From contig JAFAZX010000062.1 in NCBI GenBank assembly GCA_019239425.1, positions 62,001 to 126,000 of the forward strand: a DNA stretch of 64,000 nt, read 5' to 3'. The notes under the pieces were generated by a model. That model did not search any database. It was not told the origin of the DNA and worked only from the letters and a program-made list of their open reading frames with translations. The DNA comes from Acidobacteriota bacterium (GTDB lineage Bacteria > Acidobacteriota > Blastocatellia > Pyrinomonadales > Pyrinomonadaceae). The position numbers and the translations under genes were made by a program. Shown here piece after piece: positions 56,700-63,836 of the stretch (positions are counted from its first letter, which is position 1; the number at the start of each line of letters is the position of its first letter).

Positions 56700-59147
56700 A
56701 TGCTGGCGGCACTGTTTCTCATCGGGTCGGCGTTGTGCGGCGCGTGTGTGGCGCGGCGGGTTTGGCGCGGCGTGGCTCGGGCGTGGGAGCAGGTGTTGTG
56801 GGGTTTGGTGGCGGGTTGGATGTTGGGCGCGTTGGCGGCGTACGGGTTTGCGCGCTGGCAGGGGCGTCTGACTTGGGGCGCGGTGGCTTGGGCGACTTCG
56901 TCCGTGTGGGCGGCGGCCGCGCTGTTGTCGGCCCGTCGGTTGGTAGGGTTGAGGCGCGGCCGGTTGGAGGTGTTCGGGTTTGCCGGTTCCTTCGGGCGTG
57001 AGCACGTGGGACTCGCGGCGGTGCTGGTTCTGTTCGCGCCGGTCTTGTGGGCGCTGTTCTCGACGCACACGTTCGCCGAAGGGCCGGGCGGCATCTACTC
57101 GGGCGGGAGCGCCTGGTACGACCTGAGCTTTCACGCGGCGCTCGCCTCTTCGTTCGCGTACGGCGAGAACTTCCCGCCCGCGTACACGCCTCTGGCGGGC
57201 GAGGCTTTGCGCTACCCGTTCCTGCCGGACTTCCACGCGGCGGCGTTGATGGCGGCGGGGCTTTCGATGCGCGCGGCGTTCCTCTGGACGGCGGTGCCTT
57301 TGGCGCTCGCGCTCGTCGGAATCTTCTACGGCCTCGCGCTGCGGCTGGCGGACTCGGCGCGCGCGGCGGCGCTGGCGACGTGCCTGTTCCTTCTGAACGG
57401 CGGCCTCGGGTTCCTCAACCTCTTGGAAGACTGGCGGCACAGCGGCCTCGCCTTTCTCGACTTCTGGAACGCGCTCCCCTTCAACTACGCGAACGACTGG
57501 GCGCGCGGGATACACTGGACGAACCTCGTCACCGACACGCTCCTCCCGCAGCGCGCCGCCCTCTACGGCCTGCCCGCGGGGTTGATAGTGCTCGCGCTCT
57601 TCGCCGTCGTGTGGCAGCAATGGAAGGATGAAGGCGGAAGGATGAAGGATGAAGCTGATGCCGCTCGGCCTTTCCTTCATCCCTCATCCTTCCGCCTTCA
57701 TCCTTTATTTGCGGCGGGCGTGCTGGCGGGGCTGCTGCCGCTCTTTCACACGCACAGTTACGTCGCGGTCGGGTTCGTCAGCGTCGTGCTCTTCTTGATG
57801 AAGCCGCGGCGGGAGTGGCTGTGGTTCTGGGTGCCGGCGCTGGCGTTGGCCGCGCCGCAGTTGTTCGAGCTGGCAAGGCACGCCGGCTTCGGGCAGATCG
57901 TGCGTTGGCAGCCGGGCTGGATGGGTTCGGACGCGCCTTCGTTCGCGGGCTACGCGGTGCGCAACTTCGGCGTCCCGCTGCTGCTCGCCGTGCCCGCCTG
58001 GCTCGCTGCGCCGCGCGCGTGGAAGAGCTTCTACGTCGCGGCGCTCCTGCTGCTCGTCTTCGCGCTGACGGTCGTCGTCTCGCCGAACGTCTTCGACAAC
58101 GGCAAGCTCACGTACTACTGGCACGCCGTCAACAGCGCCCTCGTCGCGCGCTGGCTCGTTGCGCTCGCGCGCGCGCGACGTTTGAGGGCGTTGCGGTCGA
58201 CGCTCGCGCTGCTGCTCGCGCTGCTCTCTCTGGCGACCGGCGTCGCCGCGCTGCGTGCGGAGGGCAGGGCGTCCGCGCTCCTCTTCTCGCAGACAGACCT
58301 CGCGGCCGTGCGCTTCGTGCGCGAAGCGACGCCGCCGCGCGCGCGCTTCCTGGCCGCGCCCGCGTTCAACCATCCCGTGCTCGCGCTGGCCGGGCGCGCG
58401 TCGGTGCGCGGGCCGACCGACTGGCTCTGGGCGCACGGCTACGAGTTCCGCGCGCGCGAACGGGACGTGCGCCGCATCTACGCGGGGGCGCCGGATGCGC
58501 TCGACCTGTTGAGCTACTACGGCGTCGCTTACGTCTACCTGGGCGAGGCGGAGCGGCGCGACCTGCACGCGGACGAGTCCTTCTTCGAAGCGAACCTGCC
58601 CGCCGTCTACCGCGCGGGCGGCATCACCGTCTACAAGGTGAGTTCGACTAACGATGTCTCGAAGCCCGCGCCGCGCGAGCTGGCGGCGCGCGTCCGAACC
58701 GACCCTTACGCTTTCATCGAAGAGTTCCCGCGCGTCGGCCTCTTCGTCCATCGAATACTAAAAGCAGAGCGCGGGCGCGCCCCGGCGCGCGAAGAGTTCG
58801 TGCAGGCTTTGGGGGAGCTCGGGCGCGGCCTCTACGTCGGCGCGCGGGGTTGGGAGTCCCGGCTGGCGGAGAACCGGCGCGCGCTCGCGGCGCGACTGGC
58901 GGGCGGCGACGCGGCGCGCGCCGAGAAGCTTCTGGCCGCCGCGTCCGACGAGAACTTCGACGCGCGCGAATACGACGAGGCGTACGTGCGCGCGCACTTC
59001 TTCGGCTACCTCGGCCGCGACCCCGACGCCGAAGGCTTCGACTTCTGGCTCGGCGTCCTCTCGCGCAACAAAGACTACCGCAGCCTGAGCCGCGCCTTCA
59101 TGGAGTCGGAGGAATACAAACGAAGGGTGCTGGGTGCCGGGTTCTAG
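56700..59147 (+). CDS. GT-C-like membrane protein with DUF4214-type tail and in-frame palindrome
   Basis: An 815-residue paralogue in architecture of the preceding gene. About thirteen helices; the first large loop has GGIYSGGSAWYDLSFHAALA and LAGEALRYPFLPDFHAAAL. Residues about 309-336 (KDEGGRMKDEADAARPFLHP onwards) are encoded by a palindrome at 57624-57706 and break an otherwise hydrophobic region. Residues about 668-810 resemble DUF4214 (AHFFGYLGRDPDAEGFDFWL; SRAFMESEEYKRR). The last eight residues (RRVLGAGF) and the stop come from a family C palindrome. No Shine-Dalgarno sequence is seen before the ATG. Confidence 0.82.
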   Translation: MLAALFLIGSALCGACVARRVWRGVARAWEQVLWGLVAGWMLGALAAYGFARWQGRLTWGAVAWATSSVWAAAALLSARRLVGLRRGRLEVFGFAGSFGREHVGLAAVLVLFAPVLWALFSTHTFAEGPGGIYSGGSAWYDLSFHAALASSFAYGENFPPAYTPLAGEALRYPFLPDFHAAALMAAGLSMRAAFLWTAVPLALALVGIFYGLALRLADSARAAALATCLFLLNGGLGFLNLLEDWRHSGLAFLDFWNALPFNYANDWARGIHWTNLVTDTLLPQRAALYGLPAGLIVLALFAVVWQQWKDEGGRMKDEADAARPFLHPSSFRLHPLFAAGVLAGLLPLFHTHSYVAVGFVSVVLFLMKPRREWLWFWVPALALAAPQLFELARHAGFGQIVRWQPGWMGSDAPSFAGYAVRNFGVPLLLAVPAWLAAPRAWKSFYVAALLLLVFALTVVVSPNVFDNGKLTYYWHAVNSALVARWLVALARARRLRALRSTLALLLALLSLATGVAALRAEGRASALLFSQTDLAAVRFVREATPPRARFLAAPAFNHPVLALAGRASVRGPTDWLWAHGYEFRARERDVRRIYAGAPDALDLLSYYGVAYVYLGEAERRDLHADESFFEANLPAVYRAGGITVYKVSSTNDVSKPAPRELAARVRTDPYAFIEEFPRVGLFVHRILKAERGRAPAREEFVQALGELGRGLYVGARGWESRLAENRRALAARLAGGDAARAEKLLAAASDENFDAREYDEAYVRAHFFGYLGRDPDAEGFDFWLGVLSRNKDYRSLSRAFMESEEYKRRVLGAGF
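57624..57706. repeat. Palindromic element, family G, inside a coding sequence
   Basis: The left arm AAGGATGAAGGCGGAAGGAT and the right arm ATCCTTCCGCCTTCATCCTT are perfect complements, and pairing extends inward. It is read in frame within the GT-C gene and lies between two membrane helices. Confidence 0.92.
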
Positions 59148-59206
59148 GTGCTGGGGAAGAACAGGCTTTCACCCAGCACCTAGAACCCAGCACCCGGCAC
59201 CCTTCG
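59121..59206. repeat. Palindromic element, family C, bridging convergent genes
   Basis: Arms of about 35 bases, CGAAGGGTGCTGGGTGCCGG on the left and CCGGCACCCTTCG at the right end. The left arm encodes the last residues and TAG stop of the GT-C gene; the right arm ends one base before the stop codon of the minus-strand GT4 gene. Confidence 0.94.
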
Positions 59207-59207
59207 T

Positions 59208-60263
59208 TCATCCTGCGGCCGAGATGATCTTCTCGACGACGTTCTCCCAGGAGAGGTTCAACGCGAGGAGTTTCTCGCGCCCGCGTTCGCCCATGCGGCG
59301 GGCGCGCTCGCGGTCGGCGTAGAGCTGGTCGAGGCATTCGGCCAGCGCCTGCGGGGTTGGGTCGGAGATGAAGCCCTCGGAGCCGTGCTCGACGAACTCC
59401 GTCGCGCCGCCGCCGTCGCTCGGCACGACGACCGGCTTCGAAGAGAGCATGCCTTCCAGCGTCACGTACCCGTAGTCCTCGTCGAACGGCAGGTAGCAGA
59501 CGGCGAGCGCGTTCGCGTAGAGCGCCAGCAGCTCGTCCTCGGCCACGAAGCCGCGCAACTCGACGCGGTCGCCGACGTCGTACTCCTTGACGAGAGACTC
59601 GTAGTGCCCCACGTCCTGCGCCGAGCCGGCGAGCACGACGCGGACGGGCGTGCGCGTGTAGTACAGGGCTTCAATCAGAAGCTCCTGCCGCTTCTGCTTT
59701 TCGAGCCGGCTCGGGTAGAAGACGTAGTCGCCCTGCTCGCCCGCGCGTAAGTGCGCGGCGCGCGGCGGCGGGTGGTAGAGCGGCTCCGACTCGATGCGGT
59801 TGTAGCGCAGCATGCGCTCGGCCACCGTGCGCGAGTTGGCGAAGACCTTGCGCGCCTCGGGGATGAAGCGCTCGTCGCAATGGTGGACGAGGTCGCGCAC
59901 GCGCGCGCCTTCGGGGTAGGTCGAGAGGTCGTCGAAGGGCGTGCCCCAGAGGTTGTAGGCCGAGCGGTACTGGTGAATCACCCACAGGACTTTCCGCGGG
60001 TGCGCGACCGTGTAGGCCGGGAACTTCATCCCGACGACGAGGTCGACGGGCTTGCCGTTGGACTCGGTCACGTCGAGCATCCGCCACGCGAGCGCGCCGC
60101 GCACGATCTCCGCAGGCGGGTACCACTTGAAGGGGACGGCCGCCACCTCCGCGTTGTACCCCGCCTTGACGAGCGCCTCTCTCAAACCCTCGACGTGCGA
60201 CTCCGCGCCGCCGGTCGTGAACGGAACCTGTGTCGTGCAGATGAGTACGTTGCGAATGGGCAT
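59208..60263 (-). CDS. Glycosyltransferase family 4
   Basis: A 351-residue GT-B transferase: ICTTQVPFTTGGAESHVEGL near the start, YPSRLEKQKRQELLIEALYY in the donor half, and DEDYGYVTLEGMLSSKPVVV with the catalytic-site acidic pair. Its N-terminal WVIHQYRSAYNLWGTPFDDL block is common in GT4 enzymes of surface polysaccharide loci. Convergent with the GT-C gene and divergent from the hypothetical gene at 60435. The start codon is six bases from a long family B palindrome and lacks a Shine-Dalgarno sequence. Confidence 0.93.
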   Translation of the reverse strand: MPIRNVLICTTQVPFTTGGAESHVEGLREALVKAGYNAEVAAVPFKWYPPAEIVRGALAWRMLDVTESNGKPVDLVVGMKFPAYTVAHPRKVLWVIHQYRSAYNLWGTPFDDLSTYPEGARVRDLVHHCDERFIPEARKVFANSRTVAERMLRYNRIESEPLYHPPPRAAHLRAGEQGDYVFYPSRLEKQKRQELLIEALYYTRTPVRVVLAGSAQDVGHYESLVKEYDVGDRVELRGFVAEDELLALYANALAVCYLPFDEDYGYVTLEGMLSSKPVVVPSDGGGATEFVEHGSEGFISDPTPQALAECLDQLYADRERARRMGERGREKLLALNLSWENVVEKIISAAG

Positions 60264-60269
60264 TTGGGG

Positions 60270-60407
60270 ACAGTAAAGAAGTAGGTAGTAGGCAGATGGC
60301 AGTAGGCAGTTAAGAACCTTAGTTCGAGCCGTCGAAATAGAACTTCAACGTCCGTCGCGCGGAGCGACTGCCTACTGCCATCTGCCTACTACCTACTTCT
60401 TTACTGT
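60270..60407. repeat. Palindromic element, family B, with the longest arms
   Basis: Arms of about 41 bases pair almost perfectly (left begins ACAGTAAAGAAGTAGGTAGT, right ends ACTACCTACTTCTTTACTGT). The loop contains the family core in reverse orientation (GCTCCGCG on the minus strand). It fills the gap between two divergent genes. Confidence 0.95.
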
Positions 60408-60434
60408 ATCATGCGGACGGGGGCGTTGGTGAAC

Positions 60435-61175
60435 ATGGCGGACAGGCAGGAGTTGTTGAAGGCCGGGGACGAGGGCGCGCAGCAGCACGTCCTCCTCACG
60501 TACGCGGTGTTGACGGGACTGACGCCGCTCATCCCCGTGCCGCTCGTGGACGACCTCGTCAAGAACTACTTCCGCAAGCGGCTGGTGCGGAGCCTCGCGG
60601 CGTCGGCGGGCCGCGCGCTGAGCGCCGAGGAGCTGGACGCGCTCGCGTCGGAGCGCGAGGGCGGGTGCCTGCGCGGGTGCGCCGTGGCGGTGCTCGTCTA
60701 CCCTTTGAAGGCGGTCTTCCGCAAAATCTTCTATTTCCTCGAATGGAAGCGCGCGGTCGATTTGACGAGCCGCACCTACCACTTCGGCTACCTCGTCGGC
60801 CACGCCGTACGCCGCCGCGAAGGCGCCCCGGCCCTGCTCGACACGCACGGCGCGCGCGCCGTCAACGAGGCCATCGAAGCCGTCTGCCGCGAGGCGCCCA
60901 TCAAGCCTCTGGAGTCGGCCGTCGGCGGCACCTTCCGCAAGTCGAAGAACGTCCTGCGCGCCGCGGCCGCGCTCCTCTCCCGCAGCCTGCGCCGCCAGCC
61001 CCCGCGGCCCGAGGGCGTCGCCGCGGCCATCGAAAGCGTCGAGCCCGAAGAGGAGCGCGAACTCCAACCCGTCGTCACGCGCCTCCAAAGCTCCCTCGCC
61101 TCCGTCCCCGAAGAGCACTTCCGCGCCCTGCGCGAAAGCCTCGAAGCACGCCTCGGCCGTTCGCCTACGGGTTGA
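60435..61175 (+). CDS. Conserved-looking hypothetical protein
   Basis: A 246-residue protein from the ATG at 60435 (MADRQELLKAG); an ATG at 60411, directly after the palindrome, is the alternative. The N-terminal part has a moderately hydrophobic segment (LTYAVLTGLTPLIPVPLVDD) followed by LVKNYFRKRLVRSLAAS, and a second around GCAVAVLVYPLKAVFRKIFY. The C-terminal third is charged. The pattern suggests a protein that associates peripherally with the membrane. I do not recognise the family. Its end overlaps the end of the convergent toxin gene by 11 bases. Confidence 0.7.
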   Translation: MADRQELLKAGDEGAQQHVLLTYAVLTGLTPLIPVPLVDDLVKNYFRKRLVRSLAASAGRALSAEELDALASEREGGCLRGCAVAVLVYPLKAVFRKIFYFLEWKRAVDLTSRTYHFGYLVGHAVRRREGAPALLDTHGARAVNEAIEAVCREAPIKPLESAVGGTFRKSKNVLRAAAALLSRSLRRQPPRPEGVAAAIESVEPEEERELQPVVTRLQSSLASVPEEHFRALRESLEARLGRSPTG

Positions 61176-61518
61176 GCCCCAGTTGGAAGCGCAGGGCTTC
61201 GAGCACCTCTTCGCGCAGTGCGTCGTCGTTGAGTATCCCGAACATCTTCGTGAGTCGCCGCTTGTCGAGAGTCCTGATCTGGTAGCAGAGGACGATTGAT
61301 TCTGCCGCCAGCCCGGCCGTCCCCGCGGGAAGCAGCGCCTCGTTAGGATAGATTCGTCGGTTCTGTTTGCGTGAAGTAATGGGGAGTACGTTAACGACCG
61401 GCAGCACGTCGTTGAGCGCGGTCTCGCTGAGAACGAGCACGGGGCGCGTCCGCCCCTGCTCGGAGCCGACCACGGGGTCTAAACCCGCGAGCCAAACGCT
61501 CCAGCGCGGGACACTCAT
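61165..61518 (-). CDS. PemK/MazF-type toxin of a toxin-antitoxin system
   Basis: A 117-residue protein starting MSVPRWSVWLAGLDPVVGSE. The conserved GSEQGRTRPVLVLSE and the later LPITSRKQNRRIYPNEALLP and SIVLCYQIRTLDKRRL are the PemK/MazF pattern, mRNA-cleaving endoribonucleases. The Arg in QGRTRP and the Thr/Ser of PITS are at the expected catalytic and substrate positions. The ATG overlaps the antitoxin stop (ATGA), so the two are coupled. Overlap with the convergent hypothetical gene suggests later insertion or tight packing. Confidence 0.9.
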   Translation of the reverse strand: MSVPRWSVWLAGLDPVVGSEQGRTRPVLVLSETALNDVLPVVNVLPITSRKQNRRIYPNEALLPAGTAGLAAESIVLCYQIRTLDKRRLTKMFGILNDDALREEVLEALRFQLGLNP

Positions 61519-61751
61519 GCGACGTGCTCGTCCTCGTCGGCATGCCTGAAGTCTTCGGCCACCGCGTTCAGGTCGGCGAGGAACATCTCGTCGCTCATGG
61601 CCTCGCGCATCGCGCGCAGCTTCTCGGCGGCCGCGGAACGTTTGAAGAGGACAATGACTTCGGCCTCCTCATGCGGCGCCGCCTCTTCGGGCAGTTGAAT
61701 GCGCAGCTCTCTTGAGGCGGGGACGGTGACAATCTGTCTGACGGCTCGCAT
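61515..61751 (-). CDS. Antitoxin partner of the PemK/MazF-type toxin
   Basis: A 78-residue protein starting MRAVRQIVTVPASRELRIQL, chosen because GGAGG lies eight bases before that ATG; an upstream in-frame extension would run into a pseudogene remnant. The N-terminal beta-rich part (RELRIQLPEEAAPHEEAEVI) resembles the short DNA-binding or scaffold region of prevent-host-death-like antitoxins, and the acidic C-terminal half (FLADLNAVAEDFRHADEDE) would be the toxin-neutralising tail. It precedes the toxin gene and overlaps it by four bases, as is usual. Confidence 0.82.
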   Translation of the reverse strand: MRAVRQIVTVPASRELRIQLPEEAAPHEEAEVIVLFKRSAAAEKLRAMREAMSDEMFLADLNAVAEDFRHADEDEHVA

Positions 61752-61828
61752 CTGGCTAACCTCCGGTGAAATCAATTCTACGGACTTCATCCTGATTCGA
61801 CAATTGGATTCCTGTTCGGCCCACCCCA

Positions 61829-61921
61829 CTAGCTACTGACCGCGCCCGACGAGTATTGGAGGTTGAGCTTGAGGAGGCGCGCGAGGATTTCTTCTTCGAG
61901 GAAGTCCGCCGGGAGGCGTAG
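61829..61921 (-). pseudogene. Possible C-terminal remnant of an Eco57I/PglX-type DNA methylase
   Basis: On the minus strand a 30-codon frame reads LRLPADFLEEEILARLLKLN and ends at TAG (61831-61829). A TGA lies just upstream in this frame, and DETVYA appears in another frame at the junction. LP-x-D-x-L-E-E-E-I-L-x-R-L-L-x-L-N resembles the extreme C-terminus of large Eco57I/PglX-type adenine methylases. I recall this pattern from memory and could not search it. If correct, the remainder of the gene has been lost. Confidence 0.4.
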
Positions 61922-62014
61922 ACGGTCTCATCGAAGCTAGACGTTGCCTTTTGCCAATGCTATAAACACACAAAGAGGGTGACGCCGCGAGGCGCTATCT
62001 TCTGAATCGGATGG

Positions 62015-62122
62015 TGGCGGCGACTATCCGATTCGAACGGATGGGGGCGCGTGTTAGCTTGGAGGCGTCACGTCCCCGCCGGGTTCTCGGCCCGGTGCTT
62101 TAAGCCACTCAGCCAAGTCGCC
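62015..62122 (-). tRNA. Class II tRNA with Ser-type body; anticodon read as GAG, very long variable arm
   Basis: Minus strand, 108 nucleotides including an encoded CCA. Acceptor GGCGACT pairs with AGTCGCC; discriminator is G. The D-arm (GCT-GAGTGGCTTAA-AGC) looks like tRNA-Ser. The anticodon stem CCGGG/CCCGG encloses CCGAGAA, giving anticodon GAG (Leu CUC) with C where U33 is expected. The T-arm is ATCCG-TTCGAAT-CGGAT. The variable arm is 36 nucleotides and can form a stem (GGGG, CGTG with CACG, CCCC). The isotype is therefore uncertain: Ser-like body with a Leu-type anticodon. Confidence 0.7.
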
Positions 62123-62135
62123 GCACTCGCAGATG

Positions 62136-62170
62136 GCCCGGTGTTCACGAGACACCGGGCTTTCTACTTT
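62136..62170 (+). terminator. Hairpin with U-rich tail on the plus strand
   Basis: GCCCGGTGT and ACACCGGGC pair perfectly over nine bases with a seven-base loop, followed by TTTCTACTTT. It would end plus-strand transcription coming towards the methyltransferase gene. No plus-strand gene is visible upstream of it in this gap; on the minus strand it lies 13 bases before the tRNA. Confidence 0.5.
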
Positions 62171-62214
62171 CAGAGTAGCGGAAAATCAGCGAAGCGGATT
62201 TCGCTTAGTTATTA

Positions 62215-62300
62215 GGCGGAATTTATTGGCAGATAGGCTGGAAAATTCGGCGGAATATCTTGGCATATATACAGAAAAATTCGACCCAATTTATTCCGCC
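62215..62300. repeat. Three iterated GGCGGAAT units in AT-rich DNA
   Basis: GGCGGAATTTATTGGCA (62215-62231), GGCGGAATATCTTGGCA (62249-62265) and, inverted, GGCGGAATAAATTGGGT (62300-62284) lie in a strikingly AT-rich stretch from about 62170 to 62380. The first two are 34 bases apart. No gene is present here. Confidence 0.6.
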
Positions 62301-62381
62301 CAACAGAACTGATTCCCAATCACCAAAACACCCTCAGACTGTTTCGTTAGGGAACGCCATTCATATGAGGTTCGGTTTAGG

Positions 62382-63710
62382 CTACATGCTCACGCGCGGT
62401 TCTGTCAGAGCTTCGAGGTTGCAGACGGCGATGGAGAGTTGGCGGTCGTCGCGGTTGTGCGGGTCGTGGGGGCGGGGTTGCCAGGTGCGGTCGGCGCGGA
62501 TTTCGAGTTCGTAGGCGGCGGCGGCGGAGAGTTCAGAGGGGACGGGGACGTTGAGTTCGAGCCAGCCGTGGCGGAGGAGCGAGAGCGCGGCGAGGGTGTG
62601 GCCGTTCAGTGAAAGTTCGAGGCCGAGCGGGCGCGTGCGCAGGTCTGGGACGTGCGAGGTGAGGTCGAGGCGGAGCGCTTTGAGATTGTGGGCGTTGAAA
62701 CGTACGCGCCCGCGTCGCTTCATCCAGCGCGCGACGGGCGGGAGCATGTTCGGCTCGTACCAGCCGTCGTCGAACTCCGCAACGCGGTCGAGGCAGGAGG
62801 CGCGTGACGCCTCGGCGGGCGCGACGTTCAGAAGGCCGGAGCGGTCACGGTGCTCGTTGTAGAAGGGGCCGAGCGGAGCGTCGGAGGCTTTGAGCAGGAC
62901 GTAGAGGCCGCTCTTGGGGAGGCGGACGTGGAGGTCGGAGATTTTGTTGAAGACGTAGCCCATCGCCATGTCGAAGGCGCGGCGCTCGGAATGTGAGAGG
63001 CCGCGCAGGTACTCGACGAAGTCCGGCTCGAAGGGCAGGCCGTACTCCTCGCGCTGCTTGACGAACTCCTCGGCCGAGAGGCAGAGCGCGTAGCGCGGCT
63101 CCCACGCGACGTGCGGGAAGAAGCGCCCGAAGCGCGCCGCGTGCTCCTGCTCCTCTTCGAGGCCGACGTGGCCGTCCACGGCGACGAAGCGGCGCAGCTC
63201 CTCTTCGGACATCTCTTCGTAAGACTTCTGCGCGCGCCGGTCGGTGCACTCGATGCCGTGCATGGTGACCCCGCCGGGCCGGAGCACGCGCGCGACCTCC
63301 GCGAGCACCGCGTCCTTCTCCTCGAACTCGACGTGGCCGAGCACGTCGAGCGAGACGACGTAGTCGAAAGAGTCGTCGGGGAAGGGGAGGCTCGTGAGTT
63401 CGGCCGCGCAGGTCAGGTCGTAGCCGTTGCGGCGCGCGGCCAGCGCGCACTCCTGGGAGAGGTCGAGGCCGGCGAGCGTGACGCCCTTGCGCTTGAGGAG
63501 CGCGAGCATGCCGGCGCCGCAGCCGAGGTCGAGGACGGCGGAGCCCGCGCGCACGTTGTCGTAGACCCACATCGTCCGCGCGAAGCGCATGTCGAAGCGG
63601 TCGAGCGCGCGGAAGTAGCGCGCGTCGAGCACCTCGTCCGACACGAACTTCGTCCGGTAGAAATCCGCGAGGTCGGCGATTCCCGCGCGGCGATAGAGAT
63701 CGTCAGTCAT
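62382..63710 (-). CDS. SAM-dependent methyltransferase with C-terminal beta domain
   Basis: A 442-residue protein starting MTDDLYRRAGIADLADFYRT. The class I core (about 35-160) has motif I AVLDLGCGAGMLALLKRKGV, then LPFPDDSFDYVVSLDVLGHV and EVARVLRPGGVTMHGIECTD. Residues about 335-442 form a different C-terminal domain ending QPRPHDPHNRDDRQLSIAVC, a pattern I associate with proteins of polysaccharide loci (W-x-P and D-x-R-x-L-S-I-A-V) but not with the Ig-like module of the neighbours. The ATG is four bases from a family B palindrome and lacks a Shine-Dalgarno sequence. It probably methylates a glycan. Confidence 0.85.
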   Translation of the reverse strand: MTDDLYRRAGIADLADFYRTKFVSDEVLDARYFRALDRFDMRFARTMWVYDNVRAGSAVLDLGCGAGMLALLKRKGVTLAGLDLSQECALAARRNGYDLTCAAELTSLPFPDDSFDYVVSLDVLGHVEFEEKDAVLAEVARVLRPGGVTMHGIECTDRRAQKSYEEMSEEELRRFVAVDGHVGLEEEQEHAARFGRFFPHVAWEPRYALCLSAEEFVKQREEYGLPFEPDFVEYLRGLSHSERRAFDMAMGYVFNKISDLHVRLPKSGLYVLLKASDAPLGPFYNEHRDRSGLLNVAPAEASRASCLDRVAEFDDGWYEPNMLPPVARWMKRRGRVRFNAHNLKALRLDLTSHVPDLRTRPLGLELSLNGHTLAALSLLRHGWLELNVPVPSELSAAAAYELEIRADRTWQPRPHDPHNRDDRQLSIAVCNLEALTEPRVSM

Positions 63711-63714
63711 AAAA

Positions 63715-63836
63715 CAGTAGGCAGTAGGCAGATGGCAGTAGGCAGTGGCTCCGCGTTAAGAAGGTTGAAAGATTAAATCAGAGTTCTACATTAGTCCTTC
63801 AACTGCCTACTGCCATCTGCCTACTGCCTACTACTT
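63715..63836. repeat. Palindromic element, family B, intact with core
   Basis: The arms are the same as at 49747-49868, and the loop again starts GGCTCCGCGTT and contains GAAAGATTAAATCA. The right arm supplies the TAG stop of the partial minus-strand gene at the window end and runs to within four bases of the methyltransferase ATG on the other side. Confidence 0.94.

Noticed and set aside
62015..62122. tRNA-Sec or an 8/4 or 9/3 allo-tRNA
   Set aside because: The anticodon loop has no UCA, and position 8 (U) faces U in the T-stem extension, so the acceptor cannot extend inwards. The 7/5 fold with an encoded CCA fits best.
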